A stretch of DNA of 64,000 nt from Spodoptera frugiperda. Its lineage: Eukaryota; Arthropoda; Insecta; Lepidoptera; Noctuidae. Shown here piece by piece: positions 54,236 through 64,000 of the stretch. The first letter of the stretch is position 1. Every line of letters starts with the position of its first letter. Position numbers and translations under genes: made by a program. The notes beneath the pieces are model-generated. The model made no database searches and was not told the DNA's origin. It saw nothing but the letters and a program-made list of their open reading frames with translations. The stretch is taken from positions 16,952,993 to 17,016,992 of the forward strand of contig NC_064236.1 of assembly GCF_023101765.2 (NCBI RefSeq). The letters are read 5' to 3'.

Positions 54236-54717
54236 TGCAATGTAAGACAGTTTTATTTTATTATCTTATACATTATTTAATAGAATGTATATACTAACCT
54301 GCAATTATTACAAGTATTTATGTGACATGAATGCTTGATACGTGACTGATTATTAAAAAATAATCTCATTCAAAATAATAATTCAAAACTATAATTCATA
54401 AACAAGGCAACCAGAATAATAGATTGCAATCAAAGCAGAAAAATGTTTGAGAATATCTAAGCATCCATAATCACTATACTACATAAGGAAATAAAAAAGC
54501 AACAACTTTCCTTTTTGTTTTTCAGAAACCTTAAAATAGGTCAATGTATTCATATCACATTATGAACATTATGTTCATTACGACGAGTACACCATTTCAG
54601 TTTTCTGACATCAAAAAAAACATGACTGTAAACATTGATAATGTAGATTCTAAACACACTACTATAATAGTACAATAAAAAAACATTTGTCGTGTTGTTT
54701 TCACTCATCCTTCCTCA

Positions 54718-55215
54718 TTATTGCCTGGAAACTACCGCTACACAGCTGCTGCGAAAGAAAATTACTATAATTAGTATATTTTGTGTTTAACTTTTGATGT
54801 GGATGAAAACAATATCCCACAAGAAAAAAATATAATATAGATTGAAATCAATGGAAATCATAAAATAAAATAAAAAAAAATTGTGTACCTTTCATACCTA
54901 GGTATACATTTCGCATTTTTTTGAACATGTCTCAAAACTATTTCTGGCAGAATACATTCTTTAAAAAAGTGTATTAACTTTGGCATCATATTGCTGATAA
55001 AGTCATTATATTATCTCGACAAACTTCTATAACAGTCAAAGGTTCATTGACTGAAATAAAACATATGAAGTAGCATTTATCCATGTTACTGACACGCATT
55101 TGTCCTTGAACCTGAAATAGATTTAATATTATAGTAAGAAGATGCTAAAATAAATTATAAAGTGGACATGCAATAGAATTTACTTGATAGTAATATTCAT
55201 GCTTTTTATTCATAA
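54718..55215 (-). pseudogene. 3' end of a YqaJ-type exonuclease-domain gene, broken
   Basis: Three exon-like pieces on the minus strand: 55184-about 55215 (NKKHEYYYQ, donor GTAAAT), 54898-55111 (acceptor TATTTCAG; VQGQMRVSNMDKCYFICF, then PKLIHFFKECILPEIVLR) and 54718-54748 (acceptor TTTCGCAG, short tail, TAA). HEYYYQVQGQ, a cysteine-hydrophobic strand and a KECILPEI-like helix are the core of YqaJ/lambda-type exonuclease domains found in many insect and viral proteins. Exon 2 carries a 2-base shift in its middle that puts a stop in frame, and the upstream exon is cut off by a repeat at about 55209. The catalytic aspartate/glutamate part upstream is not found. Intron retention argues for a decayed cellular gene rather than a processed copy. 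Confidence 0.65.
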
Positions 55216-55335
55216 CTAGCTTTTGCCCGCGACTTCGTTCGCGTGGAATAGTGACTTCCGGCAAATTTTTGGTTTTAACCACATAGTTCCCATAGCTATA
55301 GGCTGATGATGATGATGATGATGATGAGTTCCCGA
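55209..55335. repeat. Common repeat inserted in the YqaJ relic, with (GAT)n
   Basis: TAACTAGCTTTTGCCCGCGA and CTTCGTTCGCGTGGAATAGT are a widespread lepidopteran repeat end. A (GAT)n tract follows at 55306-55327. It abuts the truncated exon of the YqaJ-like gene. Confidence 0.6.
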
Positions 55336-55591
55336 TCTCGCGGGATCTTTTCAAAAATGAGATGTGGAAGATATTCCAGGGAACTCTTCAAAAATCAACA
55401 TAATGAGCTCTGCGTTTGAATTAAATAGATGTATACTCACTTAGGGCATTGAAAAAATAGTTTAAAAACGGACTTTAACTAAAGAAATATTATAATCTTT
55501 CCGAACTTAAGATGAAAACTAACTTAAAACTAAAGAAAGCTACGAATTACGAATTTATAACAATTAAAAAAGAAATTATATTAGAACCTAT

Positions 55592-55919
55592 TTTTTTTTT
55601 TTTTTTTTGTAACGCGATGGAAATCCTCATGGACTTCCCACGCCGTGGGGACGACGGAGGGGTGTGCCGGACTCTTACCGGCTAAAACCACCGCGGTGTT
55701 CCTCCACTGCCTGTGGCCGTGATCCGGGCTGCCCTCACGGATTCACCGCACCCGGCAGGCTTCGACCTACCGCTCGTTCGCGGCAGGTCCCGCCACGTTA
55801 GCGGCCCTGGGAGGCTGCTTCCCTTCCTCGAGTAGCGCGCGTGGAACACTACGCTAACGCCTACTCTCGCCTATACAGCGGACGTCTGACTCCCCCAGTC
55901 AGTCGCCCGCAGGCCTTTC
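55592..55919 (-). other. R1-clade element 3'UTR with conserved hairpin
   Basis: Contains the hairpin GCCGG-TAAGAGT-CCGGC (55666-55682) and ends in poly(A) (T-run on the plus strand). The truncated copies have GTCAG-TAAGAGT-CTGAC in the same place, so loop and pairing are kept while the stem sequence differs. Confidence 0.8.
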
Positions 55920-58900
55920 CTATGGAGGTCGTAGATCGGCTGCCGCCTCACGGCGCTGACGATTGGCGCGTCTACGGCGGGAGGGAAAAGATCTTGATTC
56001 CCTCTCCCTTTCAGCCGCTTCCTTTGCCAACATGACTTGTTCACAGAAGGAAGCGACTCCGTCCCATGCACTCTCACTGTTGACCATAGCTTGTATAACA
56101 GTCGACAGTGAGAGGTCTGTCCCGCCGAGGACTGCAATGAGTTCACGGCGCGGCTCTGCCCATGCAGAACATTCTTCGAGCGTATGCCGCGCCGTATCCT
56201 CCAAACCACCATCACAGTGATGACACACCGATGTCTGCTTCCGGCCTATGCGACACAAGTACTTTCCAAAGCAGCCATGTCCGGAAAGTACCTGTGTTAA
56301 CCGGAAGGTTAGGACACCATGTCCTCTGCCGATCCACGCCTCCATGACGGGACTTACTGCCGCTATAATGGCGTGCCCTGCACTAGGTTGCGCAAGTCGT
56401 GTTTTCCACTCCGTTATTGTGTCACAACGGAGTTCAGTCCTTCGTGCCTCAAGAACTCGAGGTGGATATCGCTCGCCCCGAGCAGCCAGCTCCCCGCGCC
56501 ACCTATATAGTGATGCGAGAGCCTTTGCTTCCAAGTCCCAGGGTGGAGATCCAGCTAAGAGGCTAGCAGCCTCGAAGGAGATCGTGCGGTAACCCCTTAT
56601 GACTCTGATGGCCATCGCGCGCTGCGAACTTCGCAGTAAAGCGACATTGGGCGCCGTCAGTCCATCCGCCCAAACTGGTGACCCGTAGAGGGCCATTGAC
56701 CGCACGATCCCCATGTATAGCCACCGGCAAGATGTATTGGGATTCCCCAAATTGGGAAGCAACCGCGAAAGCGCCGCTGCTGCTCCCCTCAATTTGGGAA
56801 CCAGTTGTCGGAGGTGGGGTCCGAAGTTCCAACGACTGTCAAGGACCAGACCAAGATATTTCATTGTCGAATTGACTGCGATACGAACCCCTCCAACCAC
56901 AATGTGTGAACCTGCCGGTGGACCCCGCCGAGCCCTATGGAAGCAAATGGCCTCAGATTTATTAAGGGCCACCTCCAGCCCCAGACGCCGGATCCTTGAC
57001 ACGACTTGCGCAACACCTGCCGTCGCCAGTAGCGCAGCGTCACGGTAACTCTTCCCGCGTGCCGTTACCAGTGTATCGTCCGCATAGCACGTAACTACAA
57101 CGCCGTGCAGAAGAGCACCACGAAGTACCCAGTCATACCCGATGTTCCACAGGAGCGGTCCCAGGACCGATCCCTGTGGAACACCGGTCGATACCTCTCG
57201 CCGACCCCATGTGTGAGCACCCGGGTAGATTATTGCCCTCTCCGATAGGTAGGCCTCGACTGTGCGGCGCAGGTAGGCAGGCACTCCATGATACCGCAGC
57301 GCTTCCTTGATACAGCTCCAGGGCAAGGTGTTGAACGCATTAGCGATGTCTAAAGACACCGCCAAGACCACCTCACCCCGGGACACAGCTTCATTCGCCA
57401 AGGTCTTTACTTGCATAATGGCATCCACAGTCGAGCGCCCTTGACGGAATCCAAACTGGTTGTCTGCCAAATCTGGCCCTTCTAATGACAGGTGTTTGAC
57501 GAGGCGGTCAGTGATGATCCGCTCGAACAGCTTGCCTACCTCGTCCAGCAGTACGATGGGCCGATAGGCAGACGGAGAGTCAGCCGGGCGTCCTGCTTTC
57601 CTGATCAGAACCAGCTTTCCAGATTTCCATTGCTGTGGAAACCGTCCCTGTTCCAGACATGCGCTCATTAGACTTCGCAGTCGAGGCCCGAGTGCCTCCA
57701 TTGCCAGAACCCATGCCCGACCAGGAATTCCGTCGGGCCCTGGGGCGGTATTTTTTGCCTTGAGCCGAAGCACTGCCGTTTTTAGTTCGACCTGGGTAAC
57801 CTCGGGTATTTCAACATCTCTCACGGTGGGCGCCGACGGCGGAGCCATAGGTGGTGGTATGTGAGCTTCTCCAGCCGGAAAAAGGGCACTCACAATATTT
57901 TGCAGTAGTTCCGGCCGCAAACTCTGGGTTAATGGAGGCGCCCACGGGCGAAGCTTACCCCGGACAGCGAGGTATGGGCGTCCCCACGGGTCCCGATTCA
58001 GTGCAGCAAGTTGCTGCTTGCGGGCCTCGGCCTTGGCCCGCACAATGGCAATTTTGAGTTCCTTTTTCGCCGCCCTATAGGCATCATAAAGATCCGCCTC
58101 GACGATGTCCGCGTCCGGTGCGCGGCGCCGTCTCCTCCGATATCTGGCGTACTGACGCCTCGCCGCCATGCAAGCAGCACGAAGGTGCTCGATGTCTTGA
58201 GACCACCAATACACTTGAGTACGCGGGGGCAGTGTTCGATGCCGAGGCATCGCCGCATCACAAATGTGTGTCATCGCCGTCTGGAACCACTTAGTTTCTA
58301 CGTTAATGTCATTAGGCCTATCTGGTGCAGACACCCAAGCTTGGACGATGGCGGCTTCACGGAGTAGTTCTCGTTTGAGCTTCTTCAGCGCCCACCGTGG
58401 ACCAACCTCAACAGGAGCCACTGGATCTGGGCCGGGCGAGGTCTGCGCAGAGACGTCAAATCGGATGTAGCGATGATCTGATAGCGTCTCTACCTCCTCT
58501 AGAACTCGCCAATTCTGAACCCGTCGTGCTACAGCTGGGGTAGCAAACGTGAGGTCTACTATCGATCCCCCCCGCATTCGCACGCACGTGTTAATGGAAC
58601 CCCTGTTGAGTAGGGTTAACCCATTCTCAATGGCCCACTCCTCGACCTCTTCACCTCGAGCGTTGGTTGCTGGTGATCCCCAAGCCACTGATTTGGCATT
58701 AAAATCACCAAGGACTAATACGGGGCGAGGATGATTGCGACAGATGATTATGCCCAACTCGGTTAAGAAGCTCTCGAATTCAGCAAGAGGTTTGTTCGGA
58801 GAGAAGTAAATACCAATAACCACTATCTCTCCAAACAACGCCGCGACATAACCTCGTCCCTTGACGACTTCTTCAAATGTCGGGGAACCCACTGCAGTCC

Positions 58901-59075
58901 GCGAAATTAACGTCACCAAGCCATCTACGTCGCAAATCCAGTCGTCCCTGTCCGGTACAAACCACGGCTCAGCGACCACCGCAAGATTTATCGACCACTG
59001 CGTCATGCTCTGAATCAGCAGATCTTGAGCCCGAGCGCAGTGGTTTATATTAGTTTGAAGGACGCGCAGAGCCAT
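55920..59075 (-). CDS. R1-clade ORF2 protein (endonuclease and reverse transcriptase)
   Basis: About 1051 codons from the ATG at 59075; the frame stays open to a TTG at 59084, and residue numbers below count from there. The apurinic-type endonuclease domain shows QTNINHCARAQDLL, VVAEPW, GDFNAKS (126-132), DLTFATPA and SDHRYIRFD (202-210). The RT domain shows AYRPIVLLDEVGKLFERI, NQFGFRQGRSTVDAI, SLDIANAFN (aspartate 579), GVPQGSVLGPLLWN and the catalytic YADD (667-670). A C-terminal zinc site (CHHC...HTLEEC) follows, and the protein ends ADLRPP. It makes first-strand cDNA by target-primed reverse transcription. There is no RNase H domain, as usual for the R1 clade. ORF1 overlaps its first 26 bases. 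No stop or missing motif was found. Confidence 0.94.
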   Translation of the reverse strand: MALRVLQTNINHCARAQDLLIQSMTQWSINLAVVAEPWFVPDRDDWICDVDGLVTLISRTAVGSPTFEEVVKGRGYVAALFGEIVVIGIYFSPNKPLAEFESFLTELGIIICRNHPRPVLVLGDFNAKSVAWGSPATNARGEEVEEWAIENGLTLLNRGSINTCVRMRGGSIVDLTFATPAVARRVQNWRVLEEVETLSDHRYIRFDVSAQTSPGPDPVAPVEVGPRWALKKLKRELLREAAIVQAWVSAPDRPNDINVETKWFQTAMTHICDAAMPRHRTLPPRTQVYWWSQDIEHLRAACMAARRQYARYRRRRRRAPDADIVEADLYDAYRAAKKELKIAIVRAKAEARKQQLAALNRDPWGRPYLAVRGKLRPWAPPLTQSLRPELLQNIVSALFPAGEAHIPPPMAPPSAPTVRDVEIPEVTQVELKTAVLRLKAKNTAPGPDGIPGRAWVLAMEALGPRLRSLMSACLEQGRFPQQWKSGKLVLIRKAGRPADSPSAYRPIVLLDEVGKLFERIITDRLVKHLSLEGPDLADNQFGFRQGRSTVDAIMQVKTLANEAVSRGEVVLAVSLDIANAFNTLPWSCIKEALRYHGVPAYLRRTVEAYLSERAIIYPGAHTWGRREVSTGVPQGSVLGPLLWNIGYDWVLRGALLHGVVVTCYADDTLVTARGKSYRDAALLATAGVAQVVSRIRRLGLEVALNKSEAICFHRARRGPPAGSHIVVGGVRIAVNSTMKYLGLVLDSRWNFGPHLRQLVPKLRGAAAALSRLLPNLGNPNTSCRWLYMGIVRSMALYGSPVWADGLTAPNVALLRSSQRAMAIRVIRGYRTISFEAASLLAGSPPWDLEAKALASLYRWRGELAARGERYPPRVLEARRTELRCDTITEWKTRLAQPSAGHAIIAAVSPVMEAWIGRGHGVLTFRLTQVLSGHGCFGKYLCRIGRKQTSVCHHCDGGLEDTARHTLEECSAWAEPRRELIAVLGGTDLSLSTVIQAMVNSESAWDGVASFCEQVMLAKEAAERERESRSFPSRRRRANRQRREAAADLRPP

Positions 59076-61227
59076 TACTGACAATCCATGTTTTGGGTTC
59101 TCTCCGCAGGCTGCTCAACTGCAGCAACAACAGGTTGTGTTGACTGCGTAGTTGCTCTCGAGGCAGAGGGCCCACCCTTCTTCTTCCCCTCTTCTTAACA
59201 GTTTCGGCACATGTCTTACTGTCTACGCGGTGGTCTGCTGGTCTGCCCACCGCTTCGCACTTGGGGCAGTGCGGTGGTGCGTCACAGGTACTGGCTTTGT
59301 GACCAGGCTTTCCGCAGTGGTAGCACAGATCACCAACATTGATGCTGTGAGTGCATTTAACGCCTACGTGTCCCTCTTCCAGACATCTATAACATCGGCT
59401 AGGTCTTGGCTCAAGGAACTTGACTTGAGCCGAAACCCACCCCACTAGCACCTTTTGCCCAGAGGCTAATTTCTTTGCTGCAGCGACCGGGCAAGAGACC
59501 ACAACTGAACGCATTCCCCTGCGACCCGGAGACATTTCCCCTAACTTAATTTGGTCAGTGGAACACTCTCCGTATCGTGCAACTGCATCCCGTACTTCAT
59601 CAGAGGTCACTGAGTCGTCTAGACCCGACAATCGTACATTTACGCTAATGCTGGGTCTAGACACTTTGATGTCGTCTGATTGAAAAGCCGTGCGAAGCTT
59701 TTCTGCGAGAGCATCAGCTTTAGGGCCACTGGACGCTCCTGGAATTTGTAACAGGCGAGCACCTGTGGCTGTTTCGCGGAAGCGGATGCCGTCTATTCCC
59801 AGCTCCTCAAGTTTAATATTACTCTTTGCCATAGTTAAGACAGAAGCATAAGAGATTCCCTTTTCCTCCGCTCCGGGCTGCAGTGTAATCATCACCGCCG
59901 TAGAACGCGGAAGACGCAGCCTTCGCTTTTTGGCCTGTGTGGCCTGCACTGCAGCTTTTTGTGCCTTCTTATTCGCCTTTTTGGCTTTTTGCTTGGCCCC
60001 TACAGTCTCCCAGCCATCATCCTTCTGCTGTGAAGCCACTAGAGCCGCAGTTGTGGCCCCAGGACTAGGATGTTTTTTCTTCTTCTTCTTTTTTTTCTTC
60101 TTCTTTTGCTTGGTTGCAGCGGCAACTTGAGGAGACGGTGTTTCTTTCGCCGTCACCAACGCATCCTCCTCAGTTTGAGCACCTTCGAGCTCAGGACTTG
60201 CCTCCGTCACTACTACTTTTGCTGCTTTCGCTGCGTAAGTTGACAATGATGTTGATGCCCGTGGCATTACCTTGTCTACTCCCAGCGGTGGCCGTAGTAG
60301 TCTGCCCTCAATAACAGAGAAGCGAGACGCAAGGCTCGATATCTCCGTTCTAAGGAGTCGAATAGCCTTTGTCTCCTCAGATGAAGATAGACGCGCTGGT
60401 GGTGGAGGTCCAGCTTCGTCTTTTCTATGATTGAAGAGCTCCTTGCGAAGCTCTCCAAGCTCTTTCAATAGTTCCGCCATTTGTGCTTCTAAGCGAGCGT
60501 TTGCAGCCTCTAGGCGAGCGTTGGCGGCCTCGAGGCGTCTGACCTCTTCACTTGAGGTGCGCTCTAACAACTCCTGGGCAACCTCGGTTATAGAAGCCGC
60601 CGCCTCTTTAAGGGCCTTCTGTGATGTCCCCTTTAGGCCCTTAGATAGTCTTGCAACTTCCTTAATGGCGCCTACAGCATTTTGAATCCGACCGTCTAGT
60701 TGTCTGGCTGGTAGGTCCTCAACTTCTATTACAGAAGAGAGAGAAGACTCTGAAAGCCCGGAAACCCGGCCGGTGTTAACCTTCCGAGTTTTTTCAACAA
60801 CAGCTGCTTCCTCTTTTGCCAGCCGTTCCTCTTTTTCAGCAGCTTTTTTAGCAGCTGCCAACTCCTTCCTCGCCTTTGCTAAGCCAACGTATTTGCCTGT
60901 CGTCGGCGGGCGTCCCCTGCCCCTCTTCGAGGTAGTATTTGACCTGACAGTCGAAACCGCTAGATCACCTTCTCCGTCACCGCTAGAGCCTGCTTCTGAC
61001 TCTGAGTGAGACTCCCGTCTCGGCCTCTTGAGCCACCTCGAAATATCGGGGCGACTCTCATCCATCTCCACTGATTCAATAGAAGCCAAAGTGTCAGCAT
61101 CTGACACCATGGCAATCTCCTCCACTCTCTCCTCCTCTATTCTCTCCTTCTCTACGTCATTTTTATTATTATTAATTTTTAAATCTTCCATACTGTTCCC
61201 ACGAGTAGTAAGGAAATAAAAGTCCAT
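59050..61227 (-). CDS. R1-clade ORF1 protein (gag-like, CCHC zinc fingers)
   Basis: 725 codons, intact. It is a nucleic-acid-binding protein of non-LTR elements that packages the RNA. N-terminal residues are acidic and serine-rich with an RGRGRPP AT-hook-like motif near residue 105. A coiled-coil follows, with heptads EAANARLEAANARLEAQ around residue 240. A run of 13 lysines lies near residue 380. The C-terminus holds three zinc knuckles: CYRCLEEGHVGVKC (612-625), CYHCGKPGHKASTC (635-648) and a CPKC...H...C variant (654-673). The start at 61227 is the first in-frame ATG; a second at about 61191 is possible. Its stop (59050-59052) lies inside the start of ORF2, so ORF2 translation is probably coupled by reinitiation. 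Confidence 0.92.
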   Translation of the reverse strand: MDFYFLTTRGNSMEDLKINNNKNDVEKERIEEERVEEIAMVSDADTLASIESVEMDESRPDISRWLKRPRRESHSESEAGSSGDGEGDLAVSTVRSNTTSKRGRGRPPTTGKYVGLAKARKELAAAKKAAEKEERLAKEEAAVVEKTRKVNTGRVSGLSESSLSSVIEVEDLPARQLDGRIQNAVGAIKEVARLSKGLKGTSQKALKEAAASITEVAQELLERTSSEEVRRLEAANARLEAANARLEAQMAELLKELGELRKELFNHRKDEAGPPPPARLSSSEETKAIRLLRTEISSLASRFSVIEGRLLRPPLGVDKVMPRASTSLSTYAAKAAKVVVTEASPELEGAQTEEDALVTAKETPSPQVAAATKQKKKKKKKKKKKHPSPGATTAALVASQQKDDGWETVGAKQKAKKANKKAQKAAVQATQAKKRRLRLPRSTAVMITLQPGAEEKGISYASVLTMAKSNIKLEELGIDGIRFRETATGARLLQIPGASSGPKADALAEKLRTAFQSDDIKVSRPSISVNVRLSGLDDSVTSDEVRDAVARYGECSTDQIKLGEMSPGRRGMRSVVVSCPVAAAKKLASGQKVLVGWVSAQVKFLEPRPSRCYRCLEEGHVGVKCTHSINVGDLCYHCGKPGHKASTCDAPPHCPKCEAVGRPADHRVDSKTCAETVKKRGRRRVGPLPREQLRSQHNLLLLQLSSLRREPKTWIVSNGSARPSN

Positions 61228-61957
61228 CTGAGCAGAGCCTTATACTCAGATAAGCCTATATACAACCGGGTGCGGCAGGTGCCCGGAGGTTGAAGTGCTC
61301 GCGGCCTGGTTTTTTCCCCAACCGACCATTCACCCCTCACCACACTTCTGAGCTTAGGTTGTAGGGATAGGGACCGGGCAATTAAGCCAAGTCCCGACGA
61401 CGGCGGCATTAGACATGCCTCCGCCCCGCTATCCAGCCACCCTGGCTTAGCGAGACCCGTCGCTATTTGCACCTCCGAGAAGGAGCAAACGTTCGCCGCA
61501 CCAGTGCGCCTGCACTGGCACGACGTTCGGGCCGAACGGTGATCTGTGTCAGATCTGCCCACTAATGCCGTGACATAAGTAGACCCGTCGCCCCTTGAGT
61601 AAGTGCCAGATCTAAATGCACTGTACTTTAACAAGTACCTGCAATAGATTTGCACGACTCCATGATTTTTTAGAGAGGTTTTCTTCCTCGTGACCTATCT
61701 TGCCACGTGGGCAGAGCTGGGCCTCCGTCCCTCTCAATGAGGATTACGGATTGTCCGACGGTGACTAATATCACAATGACGAGCCATAAATGACTAGTCA
61801 ACAACGCCGCACTGAATCGCGTCCCCACCATGGGGAGCGATACGCCGTCTGGTTTTGGTCCGTGCCAGATTGATACCGGTACCGCGCATATCTGCGCGGC
61901 ATTCCCCTATCCGCCACCTGGGGACACGCCCGGTAGGAGACCAGAAACTCCCTCGGG
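61228..61957 (-). other. R1-clade element 5'UTR / internal promoter region
   Basis: About 730 bp of GC-rich DNA between the element's 5' boundary (set by the target duplication) and the ORF1 start. R1-type elements usually carry an internal promoter here (family knowledge). A 158-codon frame (61179-61655) overlaps it but shows no known domain. Confidence 0.65.
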
Positions 61958-62339
61958 ATATTAGAACCTATCCTTTATGCTATAATAACCAAGCTTAAAC
62001 TAAATAATTTAAAAGAAACGACTTAAATCTAATCTAATTAATTTATAAATTAGACTTACAATTTTATTAAAAAAAAACTAACTACAGTAACTACTAATAA
62101 TCGATATCAAACTAAACCTACGTTAAAAAGTTTAACCAGAAAACCAGGAAAACCCAATAAATAAACTTATTAATTGACAAATACAACGAAACCAATTTAG
62201 AATATACGAAACAGCAGGACCACTACAGACAAATAATCATACGACTGATAATACACATTTTCTACAATAGTACCGAAGCGCTCGGCCGATACCCAACCAA
62301 ATAATTGTAACAAAACCATAGCGCAATCTATTTCGATCC

Positions 62340-62770
62340 CAACGCCATCTATCGAGGATAAAGACAACTTGGATTATTTATTTATACTCCGTTCGGGCAT
62401 TTTCTTTGTACTAAAGGTTTAATTATATTGATATAATTTTTTACATACCTTTTTACTATTTGTTAACTTTTTTTCGACGAATTAAAACAATAACATGAAC
62501 CGAAGTCGTGTAACGATCGACATAGAATTATCTATACTCTGTTAGAGCGTTTTCTTTGTACTAAAAGTTGTATTATGTTATATTTTTCATTGCTTTTTAC
62601 TATTTTGTAAAAACAAATTTCCAATGAATTAAAACAATAACATGAACTGAACAATTGTAATTACACCATTGCGCGATCAACGCCATCTATCTACGGAGTA
62701 TAGGATCAGCCCGACATTGTTCAATTCCGTACTATAAGTACGAAATTGAACAATAGATGGCGCTGTATGT
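62340..62770. repeat. Diverged tandem repeat, period ~149 bp
   Basis: Unit 1 (about 62382-62515) and unit 2 (about 62531-62660) share TTTTCTTTGTACTAAA and GAATTAAAACAATAACATGA in the same order, with indels. CGCCATCTAT motifs bound the units (62343-62354, 62681-62690, and the complement at 62753-62764). Confidence 0.7.
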
Positions 62771-62782
62771 CCGGAATAATTT

Positions 62783-62830
62783 TTTTTTTTTTCTAATTTT
62801 TATATTATTTTTATTTTTATTTTTATTTTA

Positions 62831-62861
<31 letters not shown>

Positions 62862-63144
62862 TTTATTTTATTTTTATTTTTATTTTATTTTTATTTTTAT
62901 TTTATTTTTAATTTATTTTTATTTTATTTTTATTTTATTTTATTTTTATTTTATTTTTATTTTATTTTTATTTTATTTTTATTTTATTTTATTTTTATTT
63001 TATTTTTATTTTTATTTTTATTTTATTTTTATTTTATTTTATTTTTATTTTATTTTTATTTTATTTTATTTTATTTTATTTTATTTTATTTTATTTTATT
63101 TTATTTTATTTTATTTTATTTTTATTTTATTTTTATTTTATTTT
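62783..63144. repeat. (TTTTA)n/(TTTTTA)n microsatellite, ~360 bp
   Basis: Almost pure TTTTA and TTTTTA units; the last part (63060-63120) is nearly perfect TTTTA. The long phenylalanine/tyrosine/leucine frame over it is an artefact of composition. Confidence 0.95.
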
Positions 63145-63530
63145 TTGATTTTTGAAATAAAAATATATCTATATCCTTTCTAAGGTTCTAAACTATATCT
63201 GTACCAAATTTCAACCAAATCCGTCAAATAGTTGCGGAGATTAATGGTATAAGCATAGAATGTTCGACGTGATTCTTTGATTTGACATAACTTTTTTATT
63301 TATGAACCGATTGATATGAAACAAACACTAAATGTAAATTTAAGCATCCCACAATATATTCGTGAAAACCGCATCCAACTCGGATCAGCTGTTTCTGAGA
63401 TTAGCGCGCACAGACGAACAGACAAACAGACAAACAGACAAAAAAAAAGTTAATTACATTTTTGGGTTCGACATCGACATAACAATAACCCCTGCTATTT
63501 TTTTTATTTTTATTTTCAATGTACAGACAG
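63145..63530. repeat. Interspersed repeat with CAGACAAACAGACAAA end
   Basis: GTACCAAATTTCAACCAAAT, TCAAATAGTTGCGGAGATTA and the (ACAGACAA)n tract at 63410-63440 are hallmarks of a common lepidopteran repeat. Non-coding. Confidence 0.55.
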
Positions 63531-63569
63531 CACTTTTCTACGATTTTATTATATGTATAGACTAGAACA

Positions 63570-63690
63570 TTATTATCCAATGATAGAGCAAAATTGAAAG
63601 GAAATCGTTTTTCTTGGTATGGTCATGTGAAGAAGAGGGATGAAACGCTTATTACTAAAAGAGTTCTAAGTTTACATGTAGATGGCTCAA
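63570..63690 (+). pseudogene. LINE endonuclease-RT C-terminal fragment
   Basis: One frame reads SWYGHVKKRDETLITKRVLS then LHVDG. The WYGHV..R...(I/V)..(K/R)VL signature is the C-terminus of a common insect LINE group, as in the minus-strand fragment at 17543-17813. It breaks off before the GRGRP motif. Confidence 0.5.
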
Positions 63691-64000
63691 CAACTGATGA
63701 CTCTATACGTACTTGAAAACTAAAGTTTGTTTACAATGAAGCTGGCCACAACTTGAGTTATAATTTACAGGTTTACTATCTTGTCGTCCACATGTATCCA
63801 ACTGAATGCGCTTTTCACTCGTTTTGACGATTTACGGGCGCCTGAATATTCGTGGCGTTGATACGCCAGCTTTCTCGTAGGACCCCGACATAGTAGGTAC
63901 CTAGATGTAAACGGAATCCGAAATACACAAAAACTAATTATATAAGTACAAGACAATATTATGTTACTTTTATAAACTCAGTACCTATTCGCATAAAATT
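63691..64000. other. Right edge, nothing recognised
   Basis: No supported feature; the minus-strand frame 63765-63956 has no known domain. Confidence 0.4.

Larger units (their letters stand above)
55592..61957 (-). mobile_element. Full-length R1-clade non-LTR retrotransposon
   Basis: A perfect 14-bp duplication (ATATTAGAACCTAT at 55578-55591 and 61958-61971) brackets 6366 bp. In element order: 5'UTR about 730 bp, ORF1 (gag-like), ORF2 (endonuclease plus RT), 3'UTR about 330 bp, poly(A). Both ORFs are open and all key motifs are present, so this copy may be active. Fourteen-bp duplications are typical of R1 elements (family knowledge), but the target is AT-rich DNA, not 28S rDNA or telomeric repeats. 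It interrupts the DNA upstream of the YqaJ relic. Confidence 0.94.

Noticed and set aside
62757..63155. 132-codon frame rich in phenylalanine, tyrosine and leucine
   Set aside because: It is the translation of the TTTTA microsatellite and has no gene context.

Overview
The window looks like nuclear DNA of a moth or butterfly (Lepidoptera). It is AT-rich, genes have short exons with GT-AG introns, and it carries R1-clade LINEs, other LINE fragments, a mariner of the DD41D type, many small inverted-repeat elements and interspersed repeats of a kind I know from lepidopteran genomes. No tRNA, rRNA or CRISPR was seen. The species cannot be named from the sequence.

Layout. 1-7712: no coding exon seen, some hairpin repeats. 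7713-12951 (minus): the first three coding exons of a Jade/rhinoceros (rno) chromatin gene; its PHD-finger exons must lie off the left edge. The first intron of rno holds a candidate plus-strand exon and a 56-codon membrane micro-ORF. 13-21.4 kb: mostly gene-free, with one LINE fragment. 21418-50859 (minus): a complete nine-exon RhoGAP68F/ARHGAP1 gene (493 codons: SEC14/CRAL-TRIO-like lipid-binding module plus RhoGAP). Its fifth intron holds an intronless 320-codon reading frame of unknown function and a likely alternative first exon. Its second intron is 19 kb and filled with nested transposons. 52247-52871 (plus): a complete two-exon PPIL1-type spliceosomal cyclophilin, head to head with RhoGAP68F. 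54718-55215 (minus): a broken YqaJ-exonuclease-domain gene end. 55592-61957 (minus): a full-length, apparently intact R1-clade retrotransposon with gag-like ORF1 and endonuclease/RT ORF2, flanked by a perfect 14-bp target duplication. 62.3-64 kb: tandem repeat, a TTTTA-rich microsatellite of about 360 bp, and LINE debris.

The cellular genes are housekeeping genes (histone-acetylation scaffold, Rho GTPase control, splicing) with no evident shared pathway. The most informative part is the transposon record. At least eight copies of one R1-like group can be seen, from a 6.4 kb intact copy to 3'-UTR stubs of about 110 bp. Several have 14-bp duplications, and the best-preserved copies share 3'-UTR hairpins whose stems differ by compensatory changes.
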